DNA from: Quercus robur
Lineage: Eukaryota > Streptophyta > Magnoliopsida > Fagales > Fagaceae
DNA: 64,000 nucleotides
Assembly (NCBI RefSeq): GCF_932294415.1
Contig: NC_065537.1
Location: 68,338,290 to 68,402,289, forward strand
Direction: 5' to 3'
Made by a program: the position numbers and the translations under genes. The notes under the pieces are model-generated. The model did no database searches. It was given only the letters and a program-made list of their open reading frames with translations, and was not told the origin of the DNA. Every line of letters starts with the position of its first letter. Within the stretch, counting starts at the first letter, position 1. Of this stretch, positions 1 through 11,273 are shown piece by piece.

Positions 1-834
1 CTTCTGGATGTAGCTTTTCTCCTTAGCCTTGATTCAGCAGGAGCTCTGTATGATCTTATTGTTCCCTCTGTTTTAGAGGCTGGCTAGTTGTTAATTGAAG
101 CATCCTTTTCACCCAAAAAAAAAAAAAACTATACTCCGGAAAGCCAAATCAGGACAAATTTAAAACTATGGTTGTTCATAGTTCATACTACCATAGTGTT
201 CTAGACACGGACATTAGAAAACCATCCCCAAATCTAAGTTTCACTTTTATGCGTAGTTTAAAAAATTGGACCAAACTAATCCGGACTGGTCGATTCAAAT
301 GAAAACTGAACGCTAATTCGGTCTAGTAAAACTATCAAAACTAGTCAAAATCGACAGCAAGAACTATACTTTTTACATGTGAATATACAACTTATTAATT
401 TATGCTGAAAATGATTTTATTTTTAGATAATTTTTTATATGAAAGATTACTAAACACAATTTTTTGACACTTGTTTATGCTTTATTATTTTCTATTAACC
501 TTATAAAAATGGTGAAAATTCATTTGAAAGTTGTTTAATTTTTTTAGACATACTTTTAGTAAAAATTTGTTAATGTTTGCCATTTTAATACCTTTATTTG
601 TATTTTATTATTATTAAATTAATTATGACATCATTATACTTTGACCTCAGCCGAATCTTGGTTTAACCTTAAAAACCTTGAACCTCTCCTTTTTTTCAGT
701 TCGATAAACGGTCCGGATTTAAAAACCATGATCGACAGTTCAATTGGTAAAAATTAAGAACAATATTATTTTTTGATTTTTTTTTTTTTTTTTTTTTTTT
801 TTTGCTATTTTGACATATGTGAGAACTTAAATTT
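1..834. other. AT-rich intergenic DNA, no gene seen
   Basis: No open frame with coding character on either strand. A short A-run at about 115-128 follows a stretch that could be the end of a retrotransposed sequence, and a T-run lies at about 779-803. Nothing else can be supported. Confidence 0.5.
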
Positions 835-1110
835 ACTTCTTCTTCTTTTTCCTAATCTTGATTTGAGTAGAGCTAGATGCAAAGCTCATTGTGCATACTA
901 TTTCTAAACAGTCTCTTAGCAACGTTATGATGAACCCTCTTATTATTAATTGCAAGACTTTGATTAGGAACTTCATCAACTAGACAATCCAACACATATT
1001 CAAGGAAGCCAATCAGTGTGATAATGCACTAGCTAAACTAGATGCCTCTCAAAGAACCAATCATGTTATTTTTGCTAAACCACGACCTGTTGAGTTGAGC
1101 TCTTTTTTAA
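835..1110 (+). mobile_element. LINE remnant, end of the RNase H domain
   Basis: One plus-strand frame from about 980 to 1104 reads HIFKEANQCDNALAKLDA and continues to a KPRPVELSS tail. This matches the C-terminal RNase H signature of plant L1-type LINEs (H-x-F/Y-R/K-E-A-N-x-x-A/D-x-A-L-A). The upstream part contains stops in all frames, so the copy is degenerate and not coding. It lies just left of the tandem array. Confidence 0.6.
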
Positions 1111-1375
1111 CATAATGATTATCAGTATCTATTTTTGCATAATAGCACTGTATTATCCCCCCAAAAAAAAAAGAAAAAAAAAAAAAGAAAAGGAAATAGC
1201 ATTCCTCTAAAATTTATGAGAAATGGTAGTCAATTTGAAAAACAAAAAATACAATTTGACCTAACACTTCCGTTAACAACGAGTTTGAATTTTATGTGGA
1301 CTAATTGTCCCATTGCTGCCCTCTCATCAAACCCAGCCCAAACCTCACTCCAAAAGGCTTCTTGATCCACTTCAT

Positions 1376-2930
1376 AAACCCAAGCTCCAACGTTGTTGAT
1401 CCAAGATACTGCAATGCATAAATGAACATTTTGGGCTGAAAAGTAAATATGTTCTGTTCAAGGCTACTTGGACCTCTGCCCAAGTCCAAAAGTTGATCCC
1501 TTCAAGAGATTTCTCAATTTGATATCATTACGCCAAAACACTAATCGATATTTAGCGTGGGTAAGTAGAATCATTTATTGGAAGTTAAAGGATTTTACCA
1601 ATTAACCCTGAAGCATTACCCTACAATCGAAGATATTATGATAGTATGAGGAAATGTAAATCTTGCACACTGCCTATTTCTCCTCTTGGAAAGGGCATAT
1701 GTGAATTCTCTTTCTCGTGAGCTTTTTCTATATGTTCTCCATTTTTTTTTTCTTTTAACAATCTTATAAAGCTAAATGATGCAAGGATCTAATTATATGA
1801 TCAAAACAGTATGAGCACACGGACAGAAGTGTTTTTAAGACTAACTATAAATTAAGTGTGATTGCCACATCATGAAAAATTGCCATATAAACATACTCGA
1901 AATTCGACACATGGAGAGCAGAATTTTGATTAAATTTTGCTGTCCAAATGCTTAATTTAATACTATTCCAAAAATTCATGATAAACTTCAAATATGTGAC
2001 AAAAGATTAATCTGTGATTGCATTCTATTACAATTTAGTTCAAAAACTTTCAATTACTATATTTTATCTTTTAAAAATTAAATTGTTAGATTCCATTCAA
2101 ATTATCCCTAACGAATTCATTTAATTCTAAACATAAGCAAGTCAAAATATAACAATTGACAAAGCTTGTAATACTAAATTGTTATTAGGTCAAAGTCAAA
2201 CCACAAGGAGGGTAATTTATTTGTCCAAAAAAATGCAAAATCTATTAATTTGAATGGAATCCTAATAGTTTTATTTCAATCTTAATTTTCAATAGTAAAA
2301 TATAACAATTGAAAATTTATTAGATATATTGTGATGGGCCTAACCACAAAAGGTATTAACCAATAAAAATTCACTAATACGTTGCCTAAATAAGCAAAGT
2401 TTTCATTCAATGCATTGAAACATTGGACAAGATACAAGATCGACACGTGATCAATTTTAAACACATGTCGTGTTTATGTCACATCCAATACATTAAATCA
2501 AGGATACAAGCCAAATCCCTGCCAAAATACCCTAATCAAACCTTCCATCTTGTTGTTAATTTATAGGACATCCTAAATCTTCTATATGAAGATTTTGAAA
2601 TTTCTGTCAACTTGGCTTGATGACACCCACTCACATAGAAAGAAAGCAACTTACAAAATCCCACTTTTTTTCAGTACCTATAAAATAGCCTTAGTCCAGC
2701 CCAAGGCCCCAAACCATGCATGAAAATATTTCAGTCCACACGTAGCCCACTCAAAATCCACCACAAAAGTTCATCTAAAAAAAAACCACCACAAAAAAGT
2801 GAAAAACAAAAATCTCTCTCTCTCTCCACCAAAATCCAAAATTTTCTGCTTCAACTCTCAAACTCCATAAAGATTAGGGTTACCTTTTGAACAACTTAAT
2901 TTTAAACTTCTTTTATATATAACGTAATAT
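1376..2930 (+). repeat. First (partial) unit of tandem array: orphan MPH1 promoter copy
   Basis: This stretch aligns by eye with 5777-7700 and 15209-16960. Shared landmarks are ttgttgatccaagatactgc, the block ttgatcccttcaagagattt, and the leader-like block tagcccactcaaaatccacc followed by a short CT run (about 2813-2827). In the third copy the same landmarks form the upstream region and leader of MPH1. No MPH1 coding exon follows here, so this is an orphan promoter/leader copy, the left-most relic of the array. Confidence 0.75.
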
Positions 2931-4200
2931 TATAGTCACAAACTATTTTATAAAAAAATTTACAAGCTATTGTTATGACGTTATACATATCAGCAATTAA
3001 AATTCCCGTTAGATCTCACAAATTCAAATAAAATTTTGATTAGAATGTCAAAAAAGAAAAAAAATTAAATCCCATTTGGTCAGAACACAACAATACAGGC
3101 TAAGGAATGAAGGAATTTTGGTGCCACTATACCAGCTAATAGTGTGTCATTCAGGAGTCATTACTTAACTTCTTGGCCCAGAATGGTGAGACAATAAGGT
3201 CCAAAAATCACTGTACCTAATTATTAATGTTGTCATGGCCAATGGGTATTCAACATTTGTAATGAGAACCAACACCTCCTTAGTCTACAAAATTAGCAAG
3301 GACCAAATTTTATACATGTCTTGGGTTTCTTTTTTTTCTTTTTCTTTTTCTTTTTCTTTTTCTTTTTTTGTGCTATAAAAATTATTAAAAAAAAAAAAAA
3401 AGAGACCCCAAGAATTTCAATGTAGGGAAATAAATAAATAAATGTTTGGGTTGCGGTACTTACGGGATTTGCCCGCTAATTAGTGGCATGTTTTGGAGAA
3501 GCAAGCTAGACGGTTCATCGAGTGTCTTTAAAATCTAAACCCTTTATTTGATAAGAATATGAAATATTCAATATTCAAGTAAAATATCTTGAGAGATGTT
3601 GGTGTAATTTACCCAAATAAAATTCTTCCTAATATTTCTAAAATGACAACAATATGACTCAAAAAAGTAAAAACATCAAAATTTGCCCCCAAATTCTTAA
3701 AATTTGCACAAAAGGAACTTCCAAGATCCTCAAAGCAACCCACCAAATCTAGAACCACACAAACCCCATTATCTTTATTGTAATTCCTTAATTCTTATAA
3801 TTTTGGAGGATTCAACAACAATTCGGTCACTTTGAAGAAATTTGATGTATTTACACTTTTGGTTGTGGTCTAATTGCCTATTTTTTGTAGAGTATAATTT
3901 TTTGATAATTTGTTCTTACTAAAGTTCTTGAGTTTGGAGCCCTTAAATGAAACTCGATAATATTTTCAGATTCCTTGAAAGTGAGAGACTGACAGTAAAA
4001 TTGCAACATCATGTAAATCTCACCCAAAAAAAAAAAGTGTGTACTGCCTGACAATTTTGTGAGATCAATTTTATAAATAAATAAAAATAATAATAAATAT
4101 TTGCTTTTTATTCCAATCCATAATGAAAAAATATTGGAGATTCAAGAGACTCTTATAAAAATACAAAACTGATGAAAAATATTATGTTAATAGCATATTG
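2931..4200. repeat. CASP-like gene 3' flank, first copy
   Basis: The segment downstream of the intact CASP-like gene matches 7700-9125 plus 11043-11273 in the second unit. Landmarks are tggtgccactataccagcta and ggattcaa near the 3' end. It has (TTTTC)n and A-run low-complexity tracts at 3329-3400. The second unit carries about 600 bp here (about 7800-8390) that this unit lacks. No gene is seen. Confidence 0.6.
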
Positions 4201-5474
4201 CTATTGCACAAGTAGAGGATTTAGGAGATTATTGATGGCGAGGAGAAGCAGTATCATATATATGACAAACCCAAGATAGCTAGCAGCTATAGCTCCAATT
4301 ATATGGTTACAGTATTGTGGAGCAAGCCCACAAATACCTCTCCACCCTGCATGAAAATTTCCATTCCTTTCCAGGCAAATAGCTGACAAGGCAGCTGAAT
4401 TGCTTGAAGCAAGTAGCACCATCAACATCTAAAAAACATTAAAAAAATATATAATTAAAAAAAAAAAAAAAAAAACCCATTAGCTAAAATCATGTAAAGC
4501 ACTATAGAAGTTAATTCTTCCAATATTGAAGAGAATATAAAGCTCTAAGAAAATAAATAAGGATGGATAAAAGGAAGGCTATTCAATTACTTGTTCTAAT
4601 ATGCTTAAGTAGAGACCTCAATTAATTAATTTTTTTTTTTTTTTTTTTGTAGGCGGGAATTAAAACTTCGATTTCTTATACAACAATAAGAGACTTTACC
4701 AATTGAGCTAGTTGGTATTTAAAATTCAATATACAATTTAATTGGAACCCATAGCATTCTTAAGGCTATAGTAAAGCATTTTTAAAAAACCTAACTCAAG
4801 AAGTTAAATAATCTATAATCTATAATATAAATAACATGAACCAAGTTATTTTTGTTGATTTTTTCTAAAAGATATATATTTTTAATTTTCTTTAAATTCT
4901 ATAGAAATTCCCTCTAAACCCCCTTATATTAATTTTGTCAAATTATCATTAATAAATATCTATTAATGAACTATTAGAATTATTAAATTTAGTACTTATT
5001 TAGAAGAAAGAAGATCATATAAATTTGTAATAAAGAAAAACCATTACCGCATCAATTACCACAACTGATCGCCACAGCAAACTTTTCTTAGGAAGAAGAT
5101 TAATTGCAAAGCTGTAAACGCATACAATGACATTCACAACGAGAAGACACCTATAGTATGTAAATTATCAGTCACAAGAGTTAAACAAGTAATTATTAAG
5201 AAAAAGTATTTCTTAAGCCGGTTTCATAAGACCTATGTCTCACTAAACCCGTCAGCGCATACAAGATTTTTCCAAATATTATATAACCATAGAAGAGTGG
5301 AAGTAGTATGGCTTACATGTAGCACATCAAATCGCTGTATCCAACTTGAATAGAAACATTGACATCGGAGAAGTGAACTGACTGACGGGCTGTAGCCAAA
5401 GCTAAAGCTGCAGAAAGGGTTGCAACACAACCTGTGATCCTTAGTCCAAAAGTACATTGATTTTTTGCCGCCAT
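4201..5474 (-). CDS. CASP-like four-transmembrane protein, intact copy
   Basis: Three exons on the minus strand, 5474-5317, 5150-5048 and 4428-4201, joined by GT-AG introns in matching phases (2, 0), give 162 residues. Four hydrophobic segments are seen: near residues 10-30 (GCVATLSAALALATA), 53-70 (LLVVNVIVCVYSFAI), 80-105 (ending VVVIDAMLMVLLASS) and 135-157 (GAIAASYLGFVIYMILLLL). An Arg lies in TM1 and an Asp in TM3, the two charged positions conserved in the CASP/CASP-like (DUF588) family. The length is normal for the family. Family members are plasma-membrane scaffolds, some organising Casparian strips; the role of this one cannot be told. The start is set at MAAKNQ, because the Met used further upstream in the second copy is Ile here. 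Its upstream region faces the MPH1-type promoter. The family call is good; the subfamily is not resolved. Confidence 0.75.
4630..4735 (-). mobile_element. tRNA-derived SINE relic in CASP-like intron 2
   Basis: Read on the minus strand, the block contains tagctcaattggtaaag (an A-box/D-arm type sequence) and ends in a poly-A tail (plus-strand T-run about 4630-4649). A degenerate version sits at the same place in the second gene copy (about 11690-11765), so the insertion predates the duplication. No target-site duplication could be read. Confidence 0.5.
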
Positions 5475-5776
5475 GGATGGAGCTATAATGAGCTTTTTAG
5501 CAAGAGAAAACCTATTTGTTTTCACATGTACTCAAACCCTTTTTGTTTTCGGCCGAAGACAAGCTCTATTTTAATGAAAAAAATTTGCTCTGTTTTTGCG
5601 TTACAGCCCTAGTACTAGCCTCTGTACATATATGCATATTGCATAGTCCTAATACAAGTAGAACTAGAACTTTAATAGCTGTCGGCCACACGTCCAGAAC
5701 ATTAGAATTGGGCCTCACTCTTCTTATTACCTGTGCTTGTGTAAGTCGTTCTCTTGGACTATGTATGCTTTGTGTA
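5475..5776. promoter_or_regulatory. 5' flank of intact CASP-like gene
   Basis: This stretch lies between the CASP-like start and the array landmark at 5777 and aligns with 14420-15208 of the second unit. There the same site is split by a MITE. No obvious TATA box stands out. It is inferred to carry the CASP-like promoter from position only. Confidence 0.4.
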
Positions 5777-7536
5777 ACCCAAACTCTAACTTTGTTGATC
5801 CAAGATACTGCAATCCGTAAAAGATACTTGGACCAAGTCCAAAAGTCCAAAAGTTGATCCCTTCAAGAGATTTCTCAGTTTGGTCTATTAAATTGGGTCT
5901 ACTAAAACCATTACAATCCATTACCAAAAAAATATTCGACTTTTAAAATATATATATATATATATATAAAAGATACTATATAATTTTTTAGCTTATAACA
6001 TCTGCTCCATAAAAATAATTCTTTATCATTACATTGAAATATTATTGCTCTAAAAAAAAGGTTGAGATACTAATTAATATGTCATGTGAGGCGACACGGG
6101 AACAAATCAGCACATATATTAGCTCACAAGGAAACAAACTAGCACATGTATTGGCTCAATATGCCAAGGGTGTTGCCAATTTTGTAACTTGAATAGATGA
6201 AAATCCTAGCATGATCTCCACTGGCTCAAGATATATTGAATTTCTCTTATTTTTAATGAAAGTTACATTTTTTTTATCAAAAAAAAAAAAAAAAAAAATT
6301 GAGATGCTAAATCAATTTTTTTGACGGAGTCCAGGTTCAAACTCTAAATCTCTTATTGGACGACAAAGAAATTTTACCACCTAAATCTAAAATATTACCA
6401 TAAAATCCAAGATGTTATGAAAGCATGAGGAAAATTAAACCTTGGCACCGCCTTTTTCTCCTCTTAGAAAAAGGCTTATGTGAGTTCTCGTTCTCGTGAG
6501 CTTTTTCTATATGCTCTCCTTTTTTTTTTCCTTCTTTTATCAATCTTATATGCTAAATGATGCAAGGATCTAATTGTATGATTAAAAAAACAGTACGAGG
6601 ACATGGGCAGAATTTTTTTAAGAATAACAACAAATTGAGTGTGATTGCCACATCATGCAAAAATGGCCAGATAAACATACTTGAAATTCGACGAGAGCAG
6701 AATTTTAGTTAAATTTTGCTGTCAAAGTGCTGAATTCAATGCTATTTCAAGAATTCATGATAAACTTCAAATATGTGACAAAAGATTAAACTGTGATTGC
6801 ATTCTATTACAATTTAGTTCAGAAACTTTCAATTACTATATTTTTTAAAAATAAAATTGTTAGAGTTCCATCCGAAGTACTCCTAAGGAATTCATTTAAT
6901 TCTAAACCTAAGCAAGTCAAAATATAACAATTGAAGAAGCTTGTGATACTAAATTGTTATTAGGTCAAAGTCAAACCACAAGGAGGGTAATTTGTTTGTC
7001 CAAAAAATGCAAAATCTATTAATTTGGACATAATCCTAATAGTTTTATTTTAATCCTAATTTTTCATAATAAAATATAACAATTGAAAATTTATTAACTA
7101 AATTGTGACGGGTTTAACCACGAAGAGGTATTACCCAACAAAAATCCACTAATATGTTGCCTAAATGGGTAAGATTTTTGTTCAATGCATTAGAACATTG
7201 GACAGGATACGAAATCAACATGTGATCAATTTTAAATATGTGTCGTATCTATGTCACATCCAGTGCGTTAAATCATGGATACAAGCCAAATCCCTGCCAA
7301 AATACCCTAATCAGATCTTCCATCTTGTTTTTAATATATGGTTTCATCCCAAATCTTCTATATGGAGATGATGAAATTTCTGTCAACTTGGCTTGATGAC
7401 ACCCACTCAGAAAGAAAACAACTTACAAAATTCCACTTTCTTTCGGTACCTATAAAACAGCCTAAAGTCCAGCCCAAACCATGCATGAAAATATTTCACG
7501 TAGCCCATTCAAAATCCACCACAAAAAAACTGGAAA

Positions 7537-7627
<91 letters not shown>

Positions 7628-7700
7628 GCAAAATCCAATTTTTTTCTATTTCAACTCTCAAACTCCATAAAGATCAGGATTACCTTTTAAATTTCTTCTA
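5777..7700 (+). repeat. Second unit of tandem array: orphan MPH1 promoter/leader copy
   Basis: Aligns with 1376-2930 and 15209-16960. The leader-like block at about 7470-7690 has tagcccattcaaaatccacc, then an expanded CT microsatellite. No MPH1 exon follows; instead the sequence passes directly into the 3' flank of the second CASP-like copy. That junction marks the tandem breakpoint: MPH1 leader joined to CASP-like 3' flank. Confidence 0.75.
7541..7625. repeat. (CT)n microsatellite, about 42 units
   Basis: An uninterrupted CT run sits in the leader-like part of the second promoter copy. The equivalent place has about 8 CT units in the first copy (2813-2827) and an interrupted CT tract in the third (about 16902-16930). 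Confidence 0.95.
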
Positions 7701-9125
7701 TATATAGAGTAATATTACAATAACAAACTATTTTACAAAATTTTTACAAACTACCGTGATACACATTAGCAATTAAAAATAGACATTAGATCTCATTTCG
7801 CTGTCACCAACTACACTGCCCAGTAAGTTCTCTCTCATTTTTTATTGATTTTTTTTAGTAATCTCTGATTGGTTGCTGCGAAAACAAAGGAACATAAACT
7901 CTATTTTGTGGGATTTACATGTTGTTTTGATCTGAGCATTATATTGTTGTAAAGTTGTTGTTGTTGTTGTTTTTTTTTTTTTTTTTTTTAATGATTGTGA
8001 TTTGTATTAAGAACCAAGAAATTGTTGTGGGTATTTTGTTTTGGGTGTATTATGGATGGAATTGTATTTTTCTGTGTAGGTTTCGCCTCTTGGTTTTTCC
8101 ATGTGCTGGTGTGGGTTTGGATGGAAAAAAATATATAGAATTCAGTCCATAAGGAATTAGTTTGTCCAATGAAACATGTTGAATATGAATTACAACTTGT
8201 CTTTATTTTTTGTTTTATTAAAATCTAAACCAAATGGGAGATTAGCATTTTATTTAATTTTAATTTTAATAGCAGAGAAACCCAAGGCAAGGTTGTCAAT
8301 AAGCAGGCTAGAATGGAGCAGTAATTGTGCATGGGAACAACAAATACACACAAGACAAGAGTATGAGGACCACAGTAACACAAAAAAATCTCATTTGGTC
8401 AGAAAACAACATTACAGGCTAAGGAATGAACGAATTTTGGTGCCACTATACCAGCTAATAATGTGTCATTCAGGAGTCATTACTTACCTTCTTGGCCCAG
8501 AATGGTGAGACAAGGTCCAAAAACCACTGTACTTAATTCTGTAACGTAGTCATGGCCAATAGGTATTCAACATATGTAATGAGAACCAACACCTCCCATA
8601 GCAAGGACCAAATTTTATACGTCTTTGGATTTTATTTTTTTATTTTTTTTTGTGAGAAAAAAAAATAATAAAATAAAAAACCAAGATTAACCCCCAAGAG
8701 ATTCTCAAAAAAGAAAGAAAGCAGACTAGGAAGTTCATTCAGTGCCTTTAAAATATAAACCCTTTGTCTAATAGGAATACGGAATACCCAAGTAAAATCT
8801 CAAGTGAGGTTGGTACACTTTACCCAAATAAAATTCCTCCTAAAATTTCTAAAACAACAACAATATGACTCAAAAGAGTAAAAACATCAAAATTTGCCCT
8901 CAAAATCTTAGAAGTCGCACAAAAGGAACTTCCAGATCCTCAAAGCAACCCACCAAATCTAGAACCACACAAACCCCATTATCTCTGTTGTAATTCCTTA
9001 ATTCTTATAATTTTGGAGGATTCAAGAGCAATTGGTCATTTTGAAGAAATTTGATGTATTTACACTTTTGATTGTGGTCTAATTGCCTATTTTTCGTAGA
9101 GTATAATTTTTTGATAATTTGTTCT
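7701..9125. repeat. CASP-like gene 3' flank, second copy
   Basis: Counterpart of 2931-3920, with about 600 bp extra at roughly 7800-8390. The extra part holds a T-run at 7972-7989 and no convincing exon. The block from about 8391 (tcatttggtcag) aligns again with 3073 onward. The copy is then interrupted at 9126 by an LTR. Confidence 0.6.
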
Positions 9126-11037
9126 TGTAAAGTGGTGGGCTGTGCTAGTGGTGTTGGGCTGCTTCCTACGGCACTAGGCCCAAGTTTTCTGAATAGGGGA
9201 GTTGAGACCGGTCCAGTTACAACTCAAGTTGGTCCGGCTTGTGCGCAAACTAGGCCAGGTTTGCCAGGAATGTGCTTGCGGCAGGCAGAGCTATTTCAGA
9301 CAAGTTGTGGCAGACGGACATAATAATAATAAAATAAATAAAATATCTGGCTACTTAGTGGGAAATGACCAAACAACCCTCAAACACAATTACAGCAATA
9401 ATAATCACTTTTACAGAAGGGAAAGAACAGAACAAAAGTGAACAAATATTAATATGTATGGGTTAATCAGAAGGTGAGGAAATCAACTAAAGTCTGGTCC
9501 GCAGGAGCAAAGCCAGAGAGGAAAGAATGTTTCTTCTCAACGCAATTAATCTCTCAGGAAAAAGTCCTGCCATGGAGATTAACTGCTCTGAAAGAAACGG
9601 ACCTGAATGGTTTATGCATAGAGGCTCCTTGTGGTTTTTACAGAGAGCAGGATTTCGCGAGGGAGAGAGGGAATCAATCTACCGGTGCATGCCTGCCGTT
9701 CTAATTCTCACTTTATTTTTCTTCTGGTTTTTTTCTTTCTTTCATTCCCACTTGTTTCTTTTCTATTTCTTGGTTTCTTTTTTCAAATTCCTATTCCTTA
9801 GTTAAGGTTCTCATTGTTGCTCTATTTTTCTGTTCATGGCAAGAACCTTTTTTTATAGTGTCTGCCGTGACCGGATTTTACTATTTTAGCCATTAACCTC
9901 CTTTGTCTGGTTTTGGTGTATTGGCCGACCATCACTGTTCCATCTGTGTGCCACCCCCCATCACCAGACAAAGAAGGGTATTTTTTTTGCTTGTCTGCCA
10001 TGACACCATTTCCTGCTACGGTCTGGGTTCTTTCTCTCTCCCTACCCCTCATGGCATGCACCTAGTGGTTCCACCTCAGCTTGCTTCTTTTGGGTAGTAA
10101 GTCATCCCAGCAGGACGCTTCCTCGAAAGAGCCTGAGCCAGAACCTCAAAAATAGATTTTTCCCCTCTCCCCACCACCAAACCAGGCCCTCTGAATCTCT
10201 GACCCCCGACCTCACCATGCTCTGTATTGGCTGGGTACAGGCTGGTGGTGCATGGGCCTTGCGCGCACCTTCCTTCCATATGTGTCCAAAATCTGTCTGC
10301 TGCTCATTCGTCTGCCGTGGTCTGGAGGCTTGCCTACATAGCCTACCGTCCGTTTTCTTTGACCTTTTATGTGGGCTGCTTTTCAATTTCCCGCTCCTCT
10401 TAGGAGCTGGGCCTTATTTGATGATGGACCTTATATTTCTTTGGCCCACTTCTTGATTTCCCTCATTTCCTGCCATATTATTCTGTTATTTTTGCTGTAA
10501 TGACTCAATCCTACAAGGCCTCTTTAAGCCAGCCGTTTACTTTTTCCCCAGTGGCTTGGTATGGCCATTGGTTTTCTTACTTATGGGCTCATGTATCCCT
10601 TTTGTCTTTCTCTTAGAGCATCCTTGGCTCACTTGCTTTCTTTAGGCTTCCTTGGCCCTTTTACTAACTCTGCATTCCCATGAGTTTTTACTAATTTCAT
10701 TGGGTTTCCCTAGCCCAATTATCTTATTCTCATCCTTGGGATTCATGGGCCTGCCATAAACCCCTTACTTTCTTTGTTTGCATTACTTTGGGCCTGCAGC
10801 GGCCCTTTCTCACTTTTCTACATCATATACTGCCCATGGATATGTTATTTCTCTCTTTCCAGGCTTCTTTAAGCCCACTTGCCTCTTTAAGGCCCATTTG
10901 TTTATTTCATGGGCTTGTGATCCATTATTCTTACCACTTGGGCCTAATGGTTTTGTCGTCTACTTGCCAATTCTTTACTGCCCTTGTTGTTGGGCTTTTC
11001 TTCTTTCTACTTAGATTCTCACAAATGACCCTCAACA
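9126..11037 (-). mobile_element. Solo LTR (about 1.9 kb), minus orientation
   Basis: The 1912-bp insert is flanked by the direct repeat GTTCT (9121-9125 and 11038-11042) and has TG...CA ends, TGTAAAGTGG to CCCTCAACA on the plus strand. The uninterrupted first unit (near 3920) shows the empty site. It is the reverse complement of the LTR at 12364-14281. On the minus strand a TATA box (plus 9851-9857) is followed by the expected leader region. No internal retrotransposon sequence is present, so it is a solo LTR left by LTR-LTR recombination. Open frames inside it are not genes. Confidence 0.85.
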
Positions 11038-11273
11038 GTTCTTACTAGATTTCTTGAGTTTGGAGTCCTTAAATGAAACTTGATAATATTTACACATTCC
11101 TTGAAAGTGAGAGTAACATTGCAACATAATGTAAAGTGAGATCAGTTTTATAAATAAATAAAAAATAAAAAAATTACTTTTTATTCCAATCCATAATGAA
11201 AAAATATTGGAGATTCAAGAGACTCTTATAAAAATACAAAACAGATGAAAAATATTATGTTGATAGCATATTG

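Noticed and set aside
7338-7690. Two frames encoding long Ser-Leu repeats
   Set aside because: They are translations of the CT microsatellite, with no homology and no splice or start context.
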